Positions 52,376 to 64,000 of a DNA stretch of 64,000 nt are shown piece after piece. The DNA is taken from NCBI GenBank assembly GCA_000181795.3, contig CM012955.1, positions 4,099,727 through 4,163,726 on the forward strand. The letters run 5' to 3'. Within the stretch, counting starts at the first letter, position 1; every line of letters begins with the position of its first letter. The notes beneath the pieces were generated by a model that was not told where the DNA came from, did not search any database, and saw nothing but the letters and a program-made list of their open reading frames with translations. Made by a program: the position numbers and the translations under genes. The stretch is from Trichinella spiralis. Taxonomy: Eukaryota > Nematoda > Enoplea > Trichinellida > Trichinellidae.

Positions 52376-54997
52376 GTCCGAAAATTGAACAACTTCGTGC
52401 CAAGTTGATCAACCTGTGGAACAAGACTGCATCGGCAGAAATAGGCGTAATATTACAATTCGACGAATGTTTCCAATCCAAGCGTGCAAAATCGATTCTT
52501 CTCGAAAAATGGAAAATTCAATTTTTAACCACTCGGTAGCTATATATTTCTAAGCTTTACTGAAGTTTTCATTGATATTTATTTTTCGAAAAAAATTGAA
52601 CATTAATTTCTACCACTAGCAATGAACGTCAGTTGCTGGAACAATTTCTGATACAGGCTGTGCATTTGTATCTTCTTCATTTTTCCCAGCTGAGCTCGTC
52701 GATGTTTCAATACAACGTCAACCCTCCTCCATTCTCTGTACACTACAAGTATTATACACAATATTGTTAATTGTCATATATATATATGTCTATATTGTTC
52801 TAATTAATAATTGTATATATTAATTCATTTTAGAACAGATGGAAACGACTGTTCGAATGATGAACAACTGTGCTCTGATTTCAAATACAACAACCAAAGT
52901 TTCCTAGTTTGTGAGAATGGAAATGATTCATCAATGAAGAAAGTTGAAGCCGAAATGTTGTGCCGAGATACCAAGCTGTCCAATTTGCGGCGCGTCTGTC
53001 TGAAAATTTCACCATTCCAAGGTGAGAGATTAATTTTCATTTCTTTTCCATTCCCTGTTTCACTTCAAATATTATAATTAAAACGTGTATTGTATATGCA
53101 TATATGTATATTTTTCCCCACAGGTACAGATCGTTGCTTGCTTGGGAAAAATTTATCAGAGGTGTTGAACAGCTCAATATTGGACGACCCGGCGTTGGAA
53201 AGGTAAAAAGAAATAGTGTGCGATGTGCATTGATGAACACAAATTGTTCAATCAGAAAAAATTTGTACGAATAAGAGAATCATTTCTCAGATGTGAACAA
53301 TGCTCAGATGTGAAGAACAATAATCATTCGGTAACGATCAATAAGCAAAGCACAGCTGTGCAAGGCGATTCAGTGAAACTTGCTTACAACACTGGCCATC
53401 GAAATAGCCGAATCAATGCTGCTGCTACAAGTGAAATATTGCTGCTTGTTTATTTATATTTATTTATTTATTCGATTAAGATGATGCCAATTTGCACTGC
53501 CATGTCACGCGAAGCTTCCAGGAGAAGAGGCGGAAAACTTCAGCTGACAAATCTCACCACTGTAGAAGTGAAAAACCGGGAAAGGTGAAGAAGCATAATT
53601 TTGACTAAGCAATAATGAAGAAGCAATTTTTTGGTTTTATCGTGCATACAGGTTTCGTCGAGCAGTATTCGGCCGGTGAAAGCTAGCAGTCCTGTTCGTT
53701 TCCACAGCATCACCAAACTACCTCTCACCTCTAGTCCGGTAAGAGAAGAGGCTTGCAGTTAGTTCATTTCAAATGTTGCTCCCGAACAAAACCTGTTAAT
53801 ATTTAAATTTACACATTGTGTTGGATTGTTTCCCAAAGTGACCAGAGAGGGATATTTCGATTTTTAGGCTCCGGTAAATCGTTTCCAAAAATCGTTCCAA
53901 TTCGACCCCAGCTTGACCACCGACAGCGTGACCATGAAAAAGTGGGCAAATTTAAGAGCATCGAAATGCACCGTTCATTTTTATTGTCGCACAAGATTGT
54001 GTGCATAATGGACCTTCATTCAGAGTCTGTTGTCATTTCAGATGTTCTTCCAACTGTCGCGACTGTGAAAGCACAAGCGGCGATTCGGAAGACGGCAGCA
54101 TTCCGTTAAGGAGACGTATATTTTCAAAGCGTATGAATAATCTGTTGGGAAGTTTCGAAGTGAGAACACAAGACAAGCAGTTGCTTGTCAACGTTGGATA
54201 TGAAAAGTGAATTTGGCTTTTGATTTCAGGAAAGCGCACTGCAGGGTCGATTTACGCCGTTTGGAATTTTGAACGGATTTACAATCGAACTCGGAGCCAG
54301 CGGAACTTTTCTTCCTCCGCATGTGCGTTTGCCTGTGACGACAATATTTTTGGATTCACCTCCAGATGCTCCGTTGCCTTACATTGTAAAATAAAAACAT
54401 AAAAATAAATAAATGTATATATGTATATATATATATATATATGTATATGTAGGGTCGATGCAATTTGAAACAATTAGGCAAGAAAGGTTACCACATTCCA
54501 AAAGCAGGAAACGTTCAAGTGGTAAGAGATGGATGGAGACAGAGAGCATTGCATTGTAACATTGCATTTTCTTGTTCAGACACTTTTCAATCCTCAAGGA
54601 TCTGTGGTAAATATGTTTATCGTACAGTATAATTTGAAAGAGATGAAATGCCGTTCCAAAACGTTCGTCCGTCAACGTACGTACTTCATGCCCAAATCGG
54701 CAACTTACAAGGATGCGAAAAACAACCGCAGCTGGTTGCGCTATTTGATTCATTTACGGTACGTTGAAATTTGTATGTTGAAACCCACGTGTTTTGGATG
54801 TTGCTTTGCTTGAAATTTTCAGCTTCGCCAGTTCCAGCTCTGGAAAGTTGTACTTGCATTCGGATATTAAAATGCTATTCGCCCGTAAACCGGAACTGGA
54901 CTGCAACAACGTTAGCCTCACTTCGGCGGGTATCCGTGATTGTGCAACATACGAACTGCGCGCGTTCAACGAAATTCCCCAACATCCAACTGTTTGA
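52376..54997 (+). CDS. Atos/FAM214-family protein (C-terminal part)
   Basis: Atos proteins (FAM214A/B in vertebrates, atos in fly) are conserved nuclear regulators; in fly macrophages Atos raises expression of metabolic genes. Exons from 52376: KRAKSILLEKWKIQF, then YLLHFSQLSSSMFQYNVNPP, an acidic spacer exon (from 52833), short exons at 53124-53203 and about 53650-53740, then 53869-53959. The conserved tail runs from 54041: MNNLLGSFEESALQGRFTPF, GFTIELGASGTFLPPHVRLP, LGKKGYHIPKAGNVQVTLFN, VVNMFIVQYNLKEMKCRSKT, FVRQRTYFMP and RYLIHLRFASSSSGKLYLHS. The TGA is at 54995-54997. Introns are short GT-AG. The true start was not found; it lies upstream of 52376. The C-terminal identification is firm. 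Confidence 0.88.
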
Positions 54998-55596
54998 CAT
55001 TTTCCAAAAAAGAAGTATTTTTTATTCTCAAATGGCTAAAAAACAAAAATATACAAAAAATGATATTCATTTTTATTCACTGTAGGAGTGAAAAGGGTGA
55101 ATGAAAAAGTATATTGATTTCATTTTTAGATGAAGTGCACGAGAAAAATGCTCATCGAATAAGCTCGCATGTATGTTGCCATATTATTTTATATCACGCA
55201 AATTACTTTGTACCTGTGCTCATGAAACATACATTTTAATCGAGTAAATCAATGTTGAAAAAATATAACAATAATTGTGAGTCCATTTGTTACGACTGAA
55301 CGAATGTCTTTTGGTTTTCTTTACTAAATCGGAATCAATCCATCTATATATATAGAAAGAGAGATGTGATATGTTGTCCAGCTTGATATATATATATATA
55401 TATATCACTAAGGTATTTTAACTTGCAGCAACAAGAAGAACAGCCAGCCACCATTGCACGACTAAGAAATAAAAAATCCACAGCATAATTAAGCAACGAA
55501 AACGAGCAGAGACAATTTTCACGTCGTCGTTGTTGATCTTTCGTTCCCCTCATCTAAGAAAAGGAAAATATTTTAATTTTCAAATATTCACCACAT

Positions 55597-58283
55597 TCAA
55601 TTTGCGTTGGTTTGAAATGCAATGTTCATACCCTGCTGCTGCTGATGCTGCTGCTGTTCGTTGCATGCAGTAGTAGTTGTTGCTGTTGTTGGCGTTCCGT
55701 TTTGCTCTTCAGCTTCAGTTTCTGCTGAAATCATTGACTGATTAAAAATACAAAGAAAAAATTAATACCAACGTGCGAATCTACCCGTATTTAATTCTTG
55801 TACAAGCGACGTCATTGTGTTGGTGATCGAATCCGCGGCTGACAACAAATCCGACTGCAAAGAGCTTTTTCTGGGTCCGAAGCTCGAATATGGCGACGAT
55901 GGAAGAAACTGCTGAGCTAAGCGACCATACGTGCCTCCGTAAAGTGACGAATCCGCATCGTTCACGTTGCCGACGTCTTTTGCCTTGGAATCGGCGTCGT
56001 TGTTGCTCGCTTGCAACAAAGATCTCGGTGAATTATCCCGAGGAAGTTGGGTCTGAATGAAATGAAAATTTAACGAATTATTTTCTTCAATTCCAAGCTA
56101 AAAGCTTATCCATATAAGCAAAACAAAATTTGCTCCTCTCAACGACAACAACAACAATAATCACCTTCAACACTTTCATCAAACCTTCCAATTGCATCAG
56201 CAAATCTTTTCTCGTGTCCTGCAACTGCTGCATTCGAATTTCCAATTCCGTCTTACGAAGTCTCAAATTATCCAATTCAACAGTGGCTCCGTTTTCGCCC
56301 ACTGCCGAGGTAGACATCATGCTGAGATTGGTGGCACTTTGCATCGCTTGTAGTCGGTGAATTTCCCTCAAAATTTCCCTGACAAAAAAAGACAAGCGTT
56401 TTTTGCTCAGTTGAATTTCAAGAAAATTGAATCAACATTAATTTTACCTATTCTTTTTCTCCAAATGAGCAATGGTGGCTCGTTGAGCGAGATTCTCTTC
56501 TGCTGCATTCGTCGCCGCCGGTCGGTACTAGAATTTCAAACAAACAACACTCGTTGTACACGGAACCGTATACCACCATAACCCCTCCCCTTCCCCAGAG
56601 CTTTCAAGTCTCACTGCATACCGTAGACCTGCCGGAAAGTTTCGCAGTGTACCTGGCAATCAGTTTGTGCTCGTCGTCCAAATTGTCATACCAGCACGTG
56701 CTGGAAAATGGAATGTTGAAAATTTTCAATCCGTTCACAAATCAGGCTACTACTAACCTGACTAAGCACGGTCGACTGCCGTCTATTGAATTGTCCGTTG
56801 GGTTGATTTCGGAATTTTTCTTCAATAAACAACGAACAAGCGACGGGGAGCTTGGTCTTAAAATATACAAAATAAGTGCTTTTTTTGGCTTTTTCCTTCA
56901 AATGCAACAACAACAACAGTATTCCGTACACTGCATTGCTGAGATCCAACGGTCGTTCCGAAACTTCAGGAACGTACGGCTTTTTGTTCGTGTGACCAGG
57001 AACACACTGCAACGACTTGCTTATCGAATGGCCAAGTTGTTTAGTGGGAGATTTCTGAAAGAAAAAGAATAAACAAACAAAATATGAATAATAATAATAA
57101 TAATGATGAAAATAATTACTCACGTATGAAGAATATTCTTTCATTTCGTGCTGATTAGTATGAGAATCGCTGATTCGACCACGCCAAAAACAGTCTTGAC
57201 ACAGTTGGTAATTGTGACATCGTTGACATTTGTAACGAAATCCAGTAAATGAATCCCGATTGCAAGCATCACAGACCACCGGATGAAAGACTGCACAAAT
57301 GAATTATTCATAATTGTCGCGCTACAACAAAAGAGAAGAGCAGAACAACACGTACCGTGTTCAACGCTGGCCATTCTGTGCAACAAAGGCAACCACATGA
57401 GGCATGGTGGACACGGGTCGGCCATCAGCGCGTCCAAAAACGTGTTGATGGTCACTTTTGCGGACTAAAAATATTTCGATTAAATTCGATCGCACAACGA
57501 CAATCAAATATTCACAAAATTTGTACCGGATCGAAAATTTGTTTGGGCAAATTTTCAGAATAAGAGAACGTTGGCCCCTCGAAAACGGCACAAGGCAAGC
57601 AGAGGACTTCTTTCAAATAGTCACAGAAACGATTGAAATCCATCACACCAGAAGTGTCGGATATGAGCGAAAAAATATCTTAAACAACAAAACAAACCAT
57701 GCACGAATGCAAACGAAAAGCTCTGGTCGGTTGGGCTTCATTTTACATACAGCGCAGTTTGTCCAACAATTTGCCGGCGCACAGAGTAGCCAGAGCAACT
57801 TTCACTGAAAACACTTGCAACTTGCCGTTGTCATCTCTGAATGGAGAAGAGGAAATACAAAAAAAAAGTAATAATAATAATAATAATTCTTGCAAAAAAT
57901 GGATAATTGGAAATTGATTTGCATACCGGTCGAAAGCAGCAACCAAAAAACTGATCAACAAACGAATGGTCAAATCCGAATCGATCTGCTGCACCACAGG
58001 CAAGCGTTTGTTCAAATTGTGATAAACGGTCGAAAGTAATAATTCGACACGAGAAATTTTCACTTCAGATTTGTATTCAACCGCGTTCAGGCCGTTCTCT
58101 CTGAACGATTCGATCACGTTCCAAATGTCGACCAAATGCACTGAAAAGCCATGAAAAAAGTATAAACAAACAAACAAACAAACAAACAACAAGAACTTTT
58201 ACAATTCACTTTCTGCTGAATGAATCGCAACTTGCAGGCAGCTCGATAAGTGGCAAATCGAATGGTGTCAAAATTTTGTTCCC
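55597..58283 (-). CDS. Dystrobrevin
   Basis: Dystrobrevin is a cytoplasmic member of the dystrophin-glycoprotein complex at muscle membranes and synapses. Exons on the minus strand: from 58283 [20 protein letters not shown]; about 58142-57929 [20 protein letters not shown] (EF-hand-like region 1); about 57839-57745 [20 protein letters not shown]; about 57680-57545 [20 protein letters not shown] (EF region 2); about 57465-57357 [20 protein letters not shown]; about 57292-57124 the ZZ zinc finger ([20 protein letters not shown] and [12 protein letters not shown]); then [28 protein letters not shown], and the coiled-coil exons ([39 protein letters not shown]). The last exon is Gln/Thr-rich and stops at 55597. 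All ZZ ligands are present. The start codon is upstream of 58283 and was not located. Confidence 0.94.
58150..58192. repeat. (ACAA)n microsatellite in a dystrobrevin intron
   Basis: A run of about six ACAA units sits a few bases from an exon boundary, within a very short intron. Confidence 0.85.
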
Positions 58284-58559
58284 CTGTAACAAAAAAAATC
58301 ATAAATACAATTCGTCAACCGTGTGAAAAATTAAAACTTTTTTACTCAAATCCGAAACAAGCATACGAAAATCATTTTTTGCCAAAGAATTGGACAAGGT
58401 CGAATTCTGATCTACCGTATCCATCTTTTTTATCCAACCGCAATATCACTCGACTCGTCCACTGGATTCACAACGCATGCAAATTTCTTCCACCACAATC
58501 TGCAACACGCTCGACTGGCATTTTTTCCGCTACAAGCTATGAGCAAACAAAATAAAAAC

Positions 58560-58605
58560 ATATCGATTTGAATTTCTTCTTCTTCTTATTATTATTATTA
58601 TTTAA
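58560..58605. repeat. (TTC)n(TTA)n microsatellite
   Basis: TTC repeats pass directly into TTA repeats at 58577-58601. This is simple sequence with no coding role. Confidence 0.85.
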
Positions 58606-61600
58606 TTTTTTGTTCAAAATATGATCAACTGTAGCGAATTACACAACATTTCTTCATCAACAACGAATTGGAAAGTTTTCCAATAAATTGCGCATACGTC
58701 GTGCAGTAATTTTTTCAAAAAATAAAAATTAACAAATAAATAACCAACCAATCATCTCACATCGGATGTTATTCAAAATAAATTACATCTCATTTTTATT
58801 GCTTTTCAAAAAATGTCACCCATTTCATTATAAAATGACATCCGTGTGCACTTGTGACATTTGAAAAATGCAAAAAATTTCAACTTATCAAATATGAAAA
58901 TACTTTTTCTATCAATAATCACATCTCATCGAATCCAATCAACTGGCATACTGTAGCCAATTTCGAATCAGCATTCAAATGGTAGTAGAACAAAACAACA
59001 GCAAAATTTTCTTCTTTTTTTTCCAATTTGAAACGCTCCAATGTCAACAACAAAAAAGATGATGAAATAAAAATTCAATAATAAAAAGTTGAATTAGATC
59101 AAATGAAAAAAAAGTGAATTAATTTGAAAAAAAAATTCTTTTTTTCTGTGTAATAACTCATCTTAATTGAAATGGGAGCTTATTTCGATGGAGCTGCGCA
59201 AAAGAGAAAGTGAAGTAGAAACGCGAACGGATTTTGTGTTGATCTGATTTATTATTTTTTTCATTTTTTCATTCAACCGGGATCATCTCTTTTGGAAATC
59301 AATTTTCAAAAGCCGGCTAATTTCGCTGCAGGTCATATAGATATTGCGTTGTAATGAAAAATGTTCGTTCACGTTTCGAATGTGGCACAGAAATGAAGAT
59401 CTGATTTGAAATGGAAATTTGAACATTCCATTCAACCCCCAAAGCTTGGCCAACAACTACTGATTTATTGAATATTTACATAAATAAATAAATAAAAACA
59501 AACCTGCTCCAAAAGCTATTGGAGGAAATTGAGACAATTGAAACAATTGCACTGGGTGAAATAATGAATGAGTAGAAATTTTACGCATGACCACGTTGAG
59601 CAATGGTGAAGCCGATGAATAACAAAAGGCGATGTTGCCAGTTGTTCCAAGCTAAATCGCAAAGCTAACGCGGCATGAAGAAGAAGAAGCAGAAAAGCAT
59701 CCCAAGCGGCTGTGATATGCCAAACGATTGAAAAATGTTTAACTTTGCAGATAACATCGAGAAAAGTGCACGTCGTGTGTGCAAGTTGAAGAAAATTGTG
59801 ACCGACAAAATGGAGATGCAATCGATTTCCGGCCAAACGGAAAAGGGTCGTTGCTTTTCAAAAAAGCTTCCACTTTCACATACAACAAACATCCCAACTC
59901 AAATCACCGACTGATCTATCAATAACAACACGGTGGTCGACAAAAATTCCAATATCCAACAATTCATTGCATACAACTTTACATAAACGACAGATATTTT
60001 TTTAAATAACCTAGGATATGTATGCTTCTGGGTCATCATTCGGATAGCTGAAGAAGCATGCTTTATCCGGAGGGGAAAAATCGAAAATCCGTCTTCGAAA
60101 GCAACCAACTGACAATGAAGCGGAAAGAAATAGAGGAAACGACAAAGTAGGGGAACAAGTCATCGAATTTGAAACCAATGCACAAATATTCGAATCAGTC
60201 GACGCGTCATTAGCCAAGTGTTCGGCTTTCGGCTAACCATTCGATAAGCGATCAAGCTCGTTCTCTATAGCATGCATTGAAAACCCAGCCCACGACCAGG
60301 GCGTCAGCTGTTCCACTTACTGAACAACAATTAATCAAAAATACATTTTCTAAATTTTCTACGCACATCCCATCACGTGAAATCATTTTATAAATTAAAT
60401 TCAAAAAGAAATTCATGCTCATCCTTTCTTTCAAACTTGCTATCTTTTCACTTGAACGAATTTTCATACATTTTACTGTACATATATGTACATATATTTT
60501 TTTCTCTCTCAATTCTATTCATTCTCCTATTCACACTTTGTTTCACATTAATTTAATACTTCACTGTATTCATTTAGTCTAATTCAATTACCACAGCAAA
60601 CAAACAGTACAGTTTGTTCTCATTTAAATTAATTTCTGACAACAAGAAGCACAACATAGAAAATCTATATACCCTTGAAGATTGTCATTTTTGAAAAAAG
60701 CCCTTTTCTGCCAGGAAAATATTGTAAAAATAAATGGTTTAACGAAACAAACTATACAACAAAAAATTAACAGGCAACTTGACAAAACTGAAAAAAAAAG
60801 AGTAACCAGTTCATCAACCAAAAAAGTTAAAACAACTAATTTGCTTCATAAAAATTATAATAACATCAATGGACTTATCAGGAACAACTTTTTTAAAATA
60901 ACAATAACCAAACCAACAAACATGAAAACATTCAAACACTTAACTATCAATATGTAGTACAATATTATCTTCAAAATAAAAAGCACTATTAATCAGTGAA
61001 TTGCTCAGTGTGAATCTGTAAAAAAGTTGTGAAATAATACAAATTGTTTCGCATACCTTGAAAACTAAACATGAACTGCATTTAAAGAATCCTCAAAAAG
61101 AAATCATCCGCCTGTTTGCAAACATCTACAATGAACCGTTACGTTCGTAACTAGCGTATCAACAAGTGGACAGTTTTCGTAAGATATGTAAGACATACGC
61201 TTTTGCAACAAGCTAACAACAATTACAAGTGCCAGAGAAGTGCCAATTCTATAATTGTATTAAAATGGCTGCCATGGTGTGCTTAAATGTGACGCTGAAG
61301 AATAACTTACCATTATTGCAATGAAAATATTAAGCATATCGTTATCATGTGAAGTTCACTCATTGATTTGAACAAATTACAACCATAACTCATTAAGGAA
61401 ATTTCTGCACATATCACGCAGTAAAATTTTCGATGAAATAAAGCAAAACCTCATAATACATTAATCAATAAAAGATCTTCAAGTAAACATAACTGAAATG
61501 TATTATTAATTAGCAAGCGGAAATGTTGTCCTTGTTTGTCATTCAATTAATTTGTCAAAAATTTGTTTTACGATATTCTTAAATTTCCGATTTTTTATAA

Positions 61601-64000
61601 TTTACATTTAATAAGGCATATTGAAATTATTAACTGCGGATGAATGTCAACAAATTGCAATTTGCATGTATGTTCGGTGCATGTCAAAGCAACATAAATT
61701 ACGCTACGTTTATTTTTAATTTTTTTTTATTTCTAATAAATTTACATTCCCATGATTAGGTGAAATAATGTCTAATATAATTTTTATCAAAATTGATTTC
61801 GTAAAGATTAACATAAATACAGTAAGAATATAAATTCAAGTACAAATCATATATCGCTTCGAGCGTAAGTATCAGACAAGTAAACAGCTTGCTAGCTAAA
61901 TGGTTAATTAATGAAACGAAAAGATGTCCGAGCGCATATTTTGCAGAAATGTGCTGCCGAAACAAATGAAATTTGTGTTAAATTAGGTTGTCTAATGCTC
62001 TTTACTAAATTTGTAAGCTTACATATCAGATGACATCTTATACCAGAAAGTGAATATTGAACAAAATTTTTATATTGAAAAGATCTCTGTTTAGAAAAAT
62101 AAGAATTGAAAGTGTATTAATCAGAAAATGGCAAATATAGGCAATGTTCATATAAATATAGCTGAAGCAATTTTGTTTTTCATGTTGAAAAGCAACGTGC
62201 ATGTTCGTATTTCAAATGCAACAAAATAAGCATAAGAGTAATAAAAGAAAGTTGCAAATTATATTGAAAATATCAAATTGAATGAATTTTGTCACATTTG
62301 AAAGTTGATTTATCATCGTTTTCTATCATTTTACCAAGAAGCACTGTGTGAATTCAGCATAATTTCAAGCAGCATTCATTCAGCTATTGTGTATAGATTT
62401 TAAAGATACATTTGACAGTGTGTAATTTGTTTCAACTTTTATAAAAGATGATACGCATGATTGAATAGCAGCAGGAAGAAAAATGTACTTGTTGCTTGTG
62501 CTGAAAATTCACAAGCTCAAAATGAAATCAACCTCAATGTTCTCAAAGTGAATTTGTATATACGACAAATAAGCAGCGTTGGGAAAGTTGCAGTTCAATT
62601 TGAAATAAAGCATGTCATTTATTTTTAAAATTTCACTTTCGAGCCAACAGCCTTGCTCGAAGCTTTCGGTTTAGGTGGAATTTTAATTTTTTGATTAATG
62701 ACCATTTTGGAATGAACCGTTTCAGTGGGAAGCTTTTAAAAATGACAACATCTGCTCACTCGCCATTATCATCACGACGAGTCGAAAGCTTTCTTCGAGT
62801 TGTTGTTCTTATTTTTCTTATTAATCAGCTCACATTGTTGAAGCATAAGAATATTTTTAATTGACAGTCAGTTCACGGCATAATCAAGCGCCCGAAATGG
62901 ATATTTTCACTTTCACTTCAATTGCACACTAACCATTCGTCTGGAGAATCAAATAATTTGCAAAAAAATTTCGCCTTTTGCTTTTTGTGAAACAAACGAA
63001 AAACATTCGAACAATTAATTCTTTCTCATCACTGATATGGAAAAATTGACAAAATTTGCATATGTAAAATAAACGATACAACATGACTAAGTGCCAAATA
63101 TGGCAGTTGGTCAGTGAAATATTTTTTTAGAAAAAAATAAAATAAACATTTTCCACAACGTTCATCATATCTATTTGAGAATGAAATTCAATTTTCCATA
63201 AGTTTTACTTTTTTCTTTTGTAGTAAAAATTGTCGGACAGCGACTTTGTTTACTTTAACCGGTCCGGAATATTTTTTCAAGTCGGTCCGCGTTGCGTGAT
63301 TGGACAATTTTTCAAAATTTTGGCGCTCAATTGCGCCTTCTAACTAGGTTAATTTTGAATTTTGAATTTTTTTTTCAGCATCTTCAGGTTGTGCAAAAAG
63401 TTAGCAAATCTATTCTAATTCGGTAAGTAGTTTAGTCACCAACTGACAATTGACATGAATTAGCAATTTCTAAAGGGAAAGCTATGTGCTTCTTTTTTTT
63501 TTAATATTAATTTGCATTATTTTGTTTCAATCTGGTAGGATATTTTGCTGTTGGCTTCAGTTTTGTTGTTACATTGATAAATTACAGCAGAATAATAGTA
63601 GTAGTAGTGATGCCAATAATCGTACAGTTAGATCGCAGGAAGGCTGTTAAATAAATCGAATCAAAATTTGTCGAATCTCTTTTTCCTCAATGGTCGTGTA
63701 ATAGTGACAAATAAAAATATTTAATAATTATCATTGAGCTTTTGCAAATATTTTCCACTTGATTTGAATCCATTTTGAAATCTGTCCAATTATTTTGCTT
63801 TCCAATTTTGGCTTCAGATAAAAATTAATTTCACATTATTCATAATTTGAAAAAAAAGTGACTGAGAGTGAAAAAATTGATTAATTATCAATAAAGAATG
63901 ATGATTGTTGTTTATTCAACCTGTTGGAAGTCAGGGCACACCCAAAAGCAGTGCACAATTATTATTGATGATTAATTTTCGACAAAGCTTGACATGATGC
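58606..64000. other. Gene-poor region upstream of dystrobrevin
   Basis: About 5.4 kb in which I find no supportable gene. A minus-strand open frame at 59516-59836 ends in a possible donor and could be a 5' leader exon of dystrobrevin. The rest is AT-rich with chance frames. A non-AT patch at 60010-60310 has no recognised domain. Positions 63200-63420 include a short GC-richer stretch that might be a promoter of a gene beyond the window. Confidence 0.4.

Noticed and set aside
54423-54449. TA-rich run as a promoter TATA box
   Set aside because: It lies within a short intron of the Atos gene and is simple (TA)n sequence.
56554-57072. Plus-strand 172-codon open frame within dystrobrevin
   Set aside because: It overlaps antisense to several dystrobrevin exons, whose protein matches are unambiguous.
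60682-60957. Lys/Thr-rich 91-codon plus-strand frame
   Set aside because: The composition is explained by poly-A/ACA richness. There is no good start context, domain or splice partner.

Overview
The window is a stretch of an AT-rich animal nuclear genome. Genes are split by mostly short GT-AG introns (about 50-250 bp), acceptors are usually TTTTCAG/TTTTTAG, genes lie on both strands about 4-5 kb apart, and there are no bacterial-style operons. The gene set (dystrobrevin, Rab3, Atos, Prickle-like LIM sequence, ALG3, PA28-gamma) is metazoan. Compactness, base composition and a HELLS/LSH-type remodeler would fit a clade I nematode (Trichinella/Trichuris/mermithid type), but that placement is inference and no species-specific sequence was recognised.

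Layout. 0.4-2.6 kb: an unrecognised minus-strand gene. 3.5-4.8 kb: a minus-strand cyclin-dependent kinase with an atypical PSTAIRE helix. 5.9-10.7 kb: two related gene fragments flanking a decayed Ty3/gypsy-like LTR element (6371-10165, short TG..CA LTRs, 5-bp target duplication GTAAT). That element has lost its reverse transcriptase, carries a tandem duplication in its integrase, and has a pogo/Tigger-like transposase remnant inside it. 11.0 kb: a pogo-type MITE. 13.0-15.1 kb: ALG3 (minus), divergent from a HELLS-like SNF2 remodeler (16.5-19.7 kb, plus). 20.4-21.1 kb: a GAS41/YEATS4-like reader. 22.7-26.2 kb: a multi-exon gene for a catalytically degenerate DEAD-box helicase followed by a Tudor-like segment, resembling the Yb/TDRD12 family. 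27-32 kb: repeat-like islands, a decayed Prickle LIM pseudogene and a hairpin pair. 32.7-34.0 kb: Rab3 (minus), then a gene-poor stretch to 40 kb. 40.0-40.7 kb: an mS38-like mitoribosomal protein. 41.4-45.2 kb: a secreted, N-glycosylation-rich repeat protein with two thrombospondin type 1 domains plus a truncated tandem copy. 46.1-46.5 kb: a small SP-motif protein. 47.2-47.9 kb: intronless PA28-gamma. 52.4-55.0 kb: the C-terminal part of Atos/FAM214. 55.6-58.3 kb: dystrobrevin (minus). 58.6-64 kb: no supportable gene.

Functionally the window mixes housekeeping genes (N-glycan assembly, mitoribosome, proteasome activator), chromatin genes (HELLS, GAS41), neuromuscular genes (Rab3, dystrobrevin) and one fast-evolving secreted locus. 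The two least expected items are the degenerate helicase-Tudor gene and the repeat/TSP1 secreted protein with its partial tandem duplicate.
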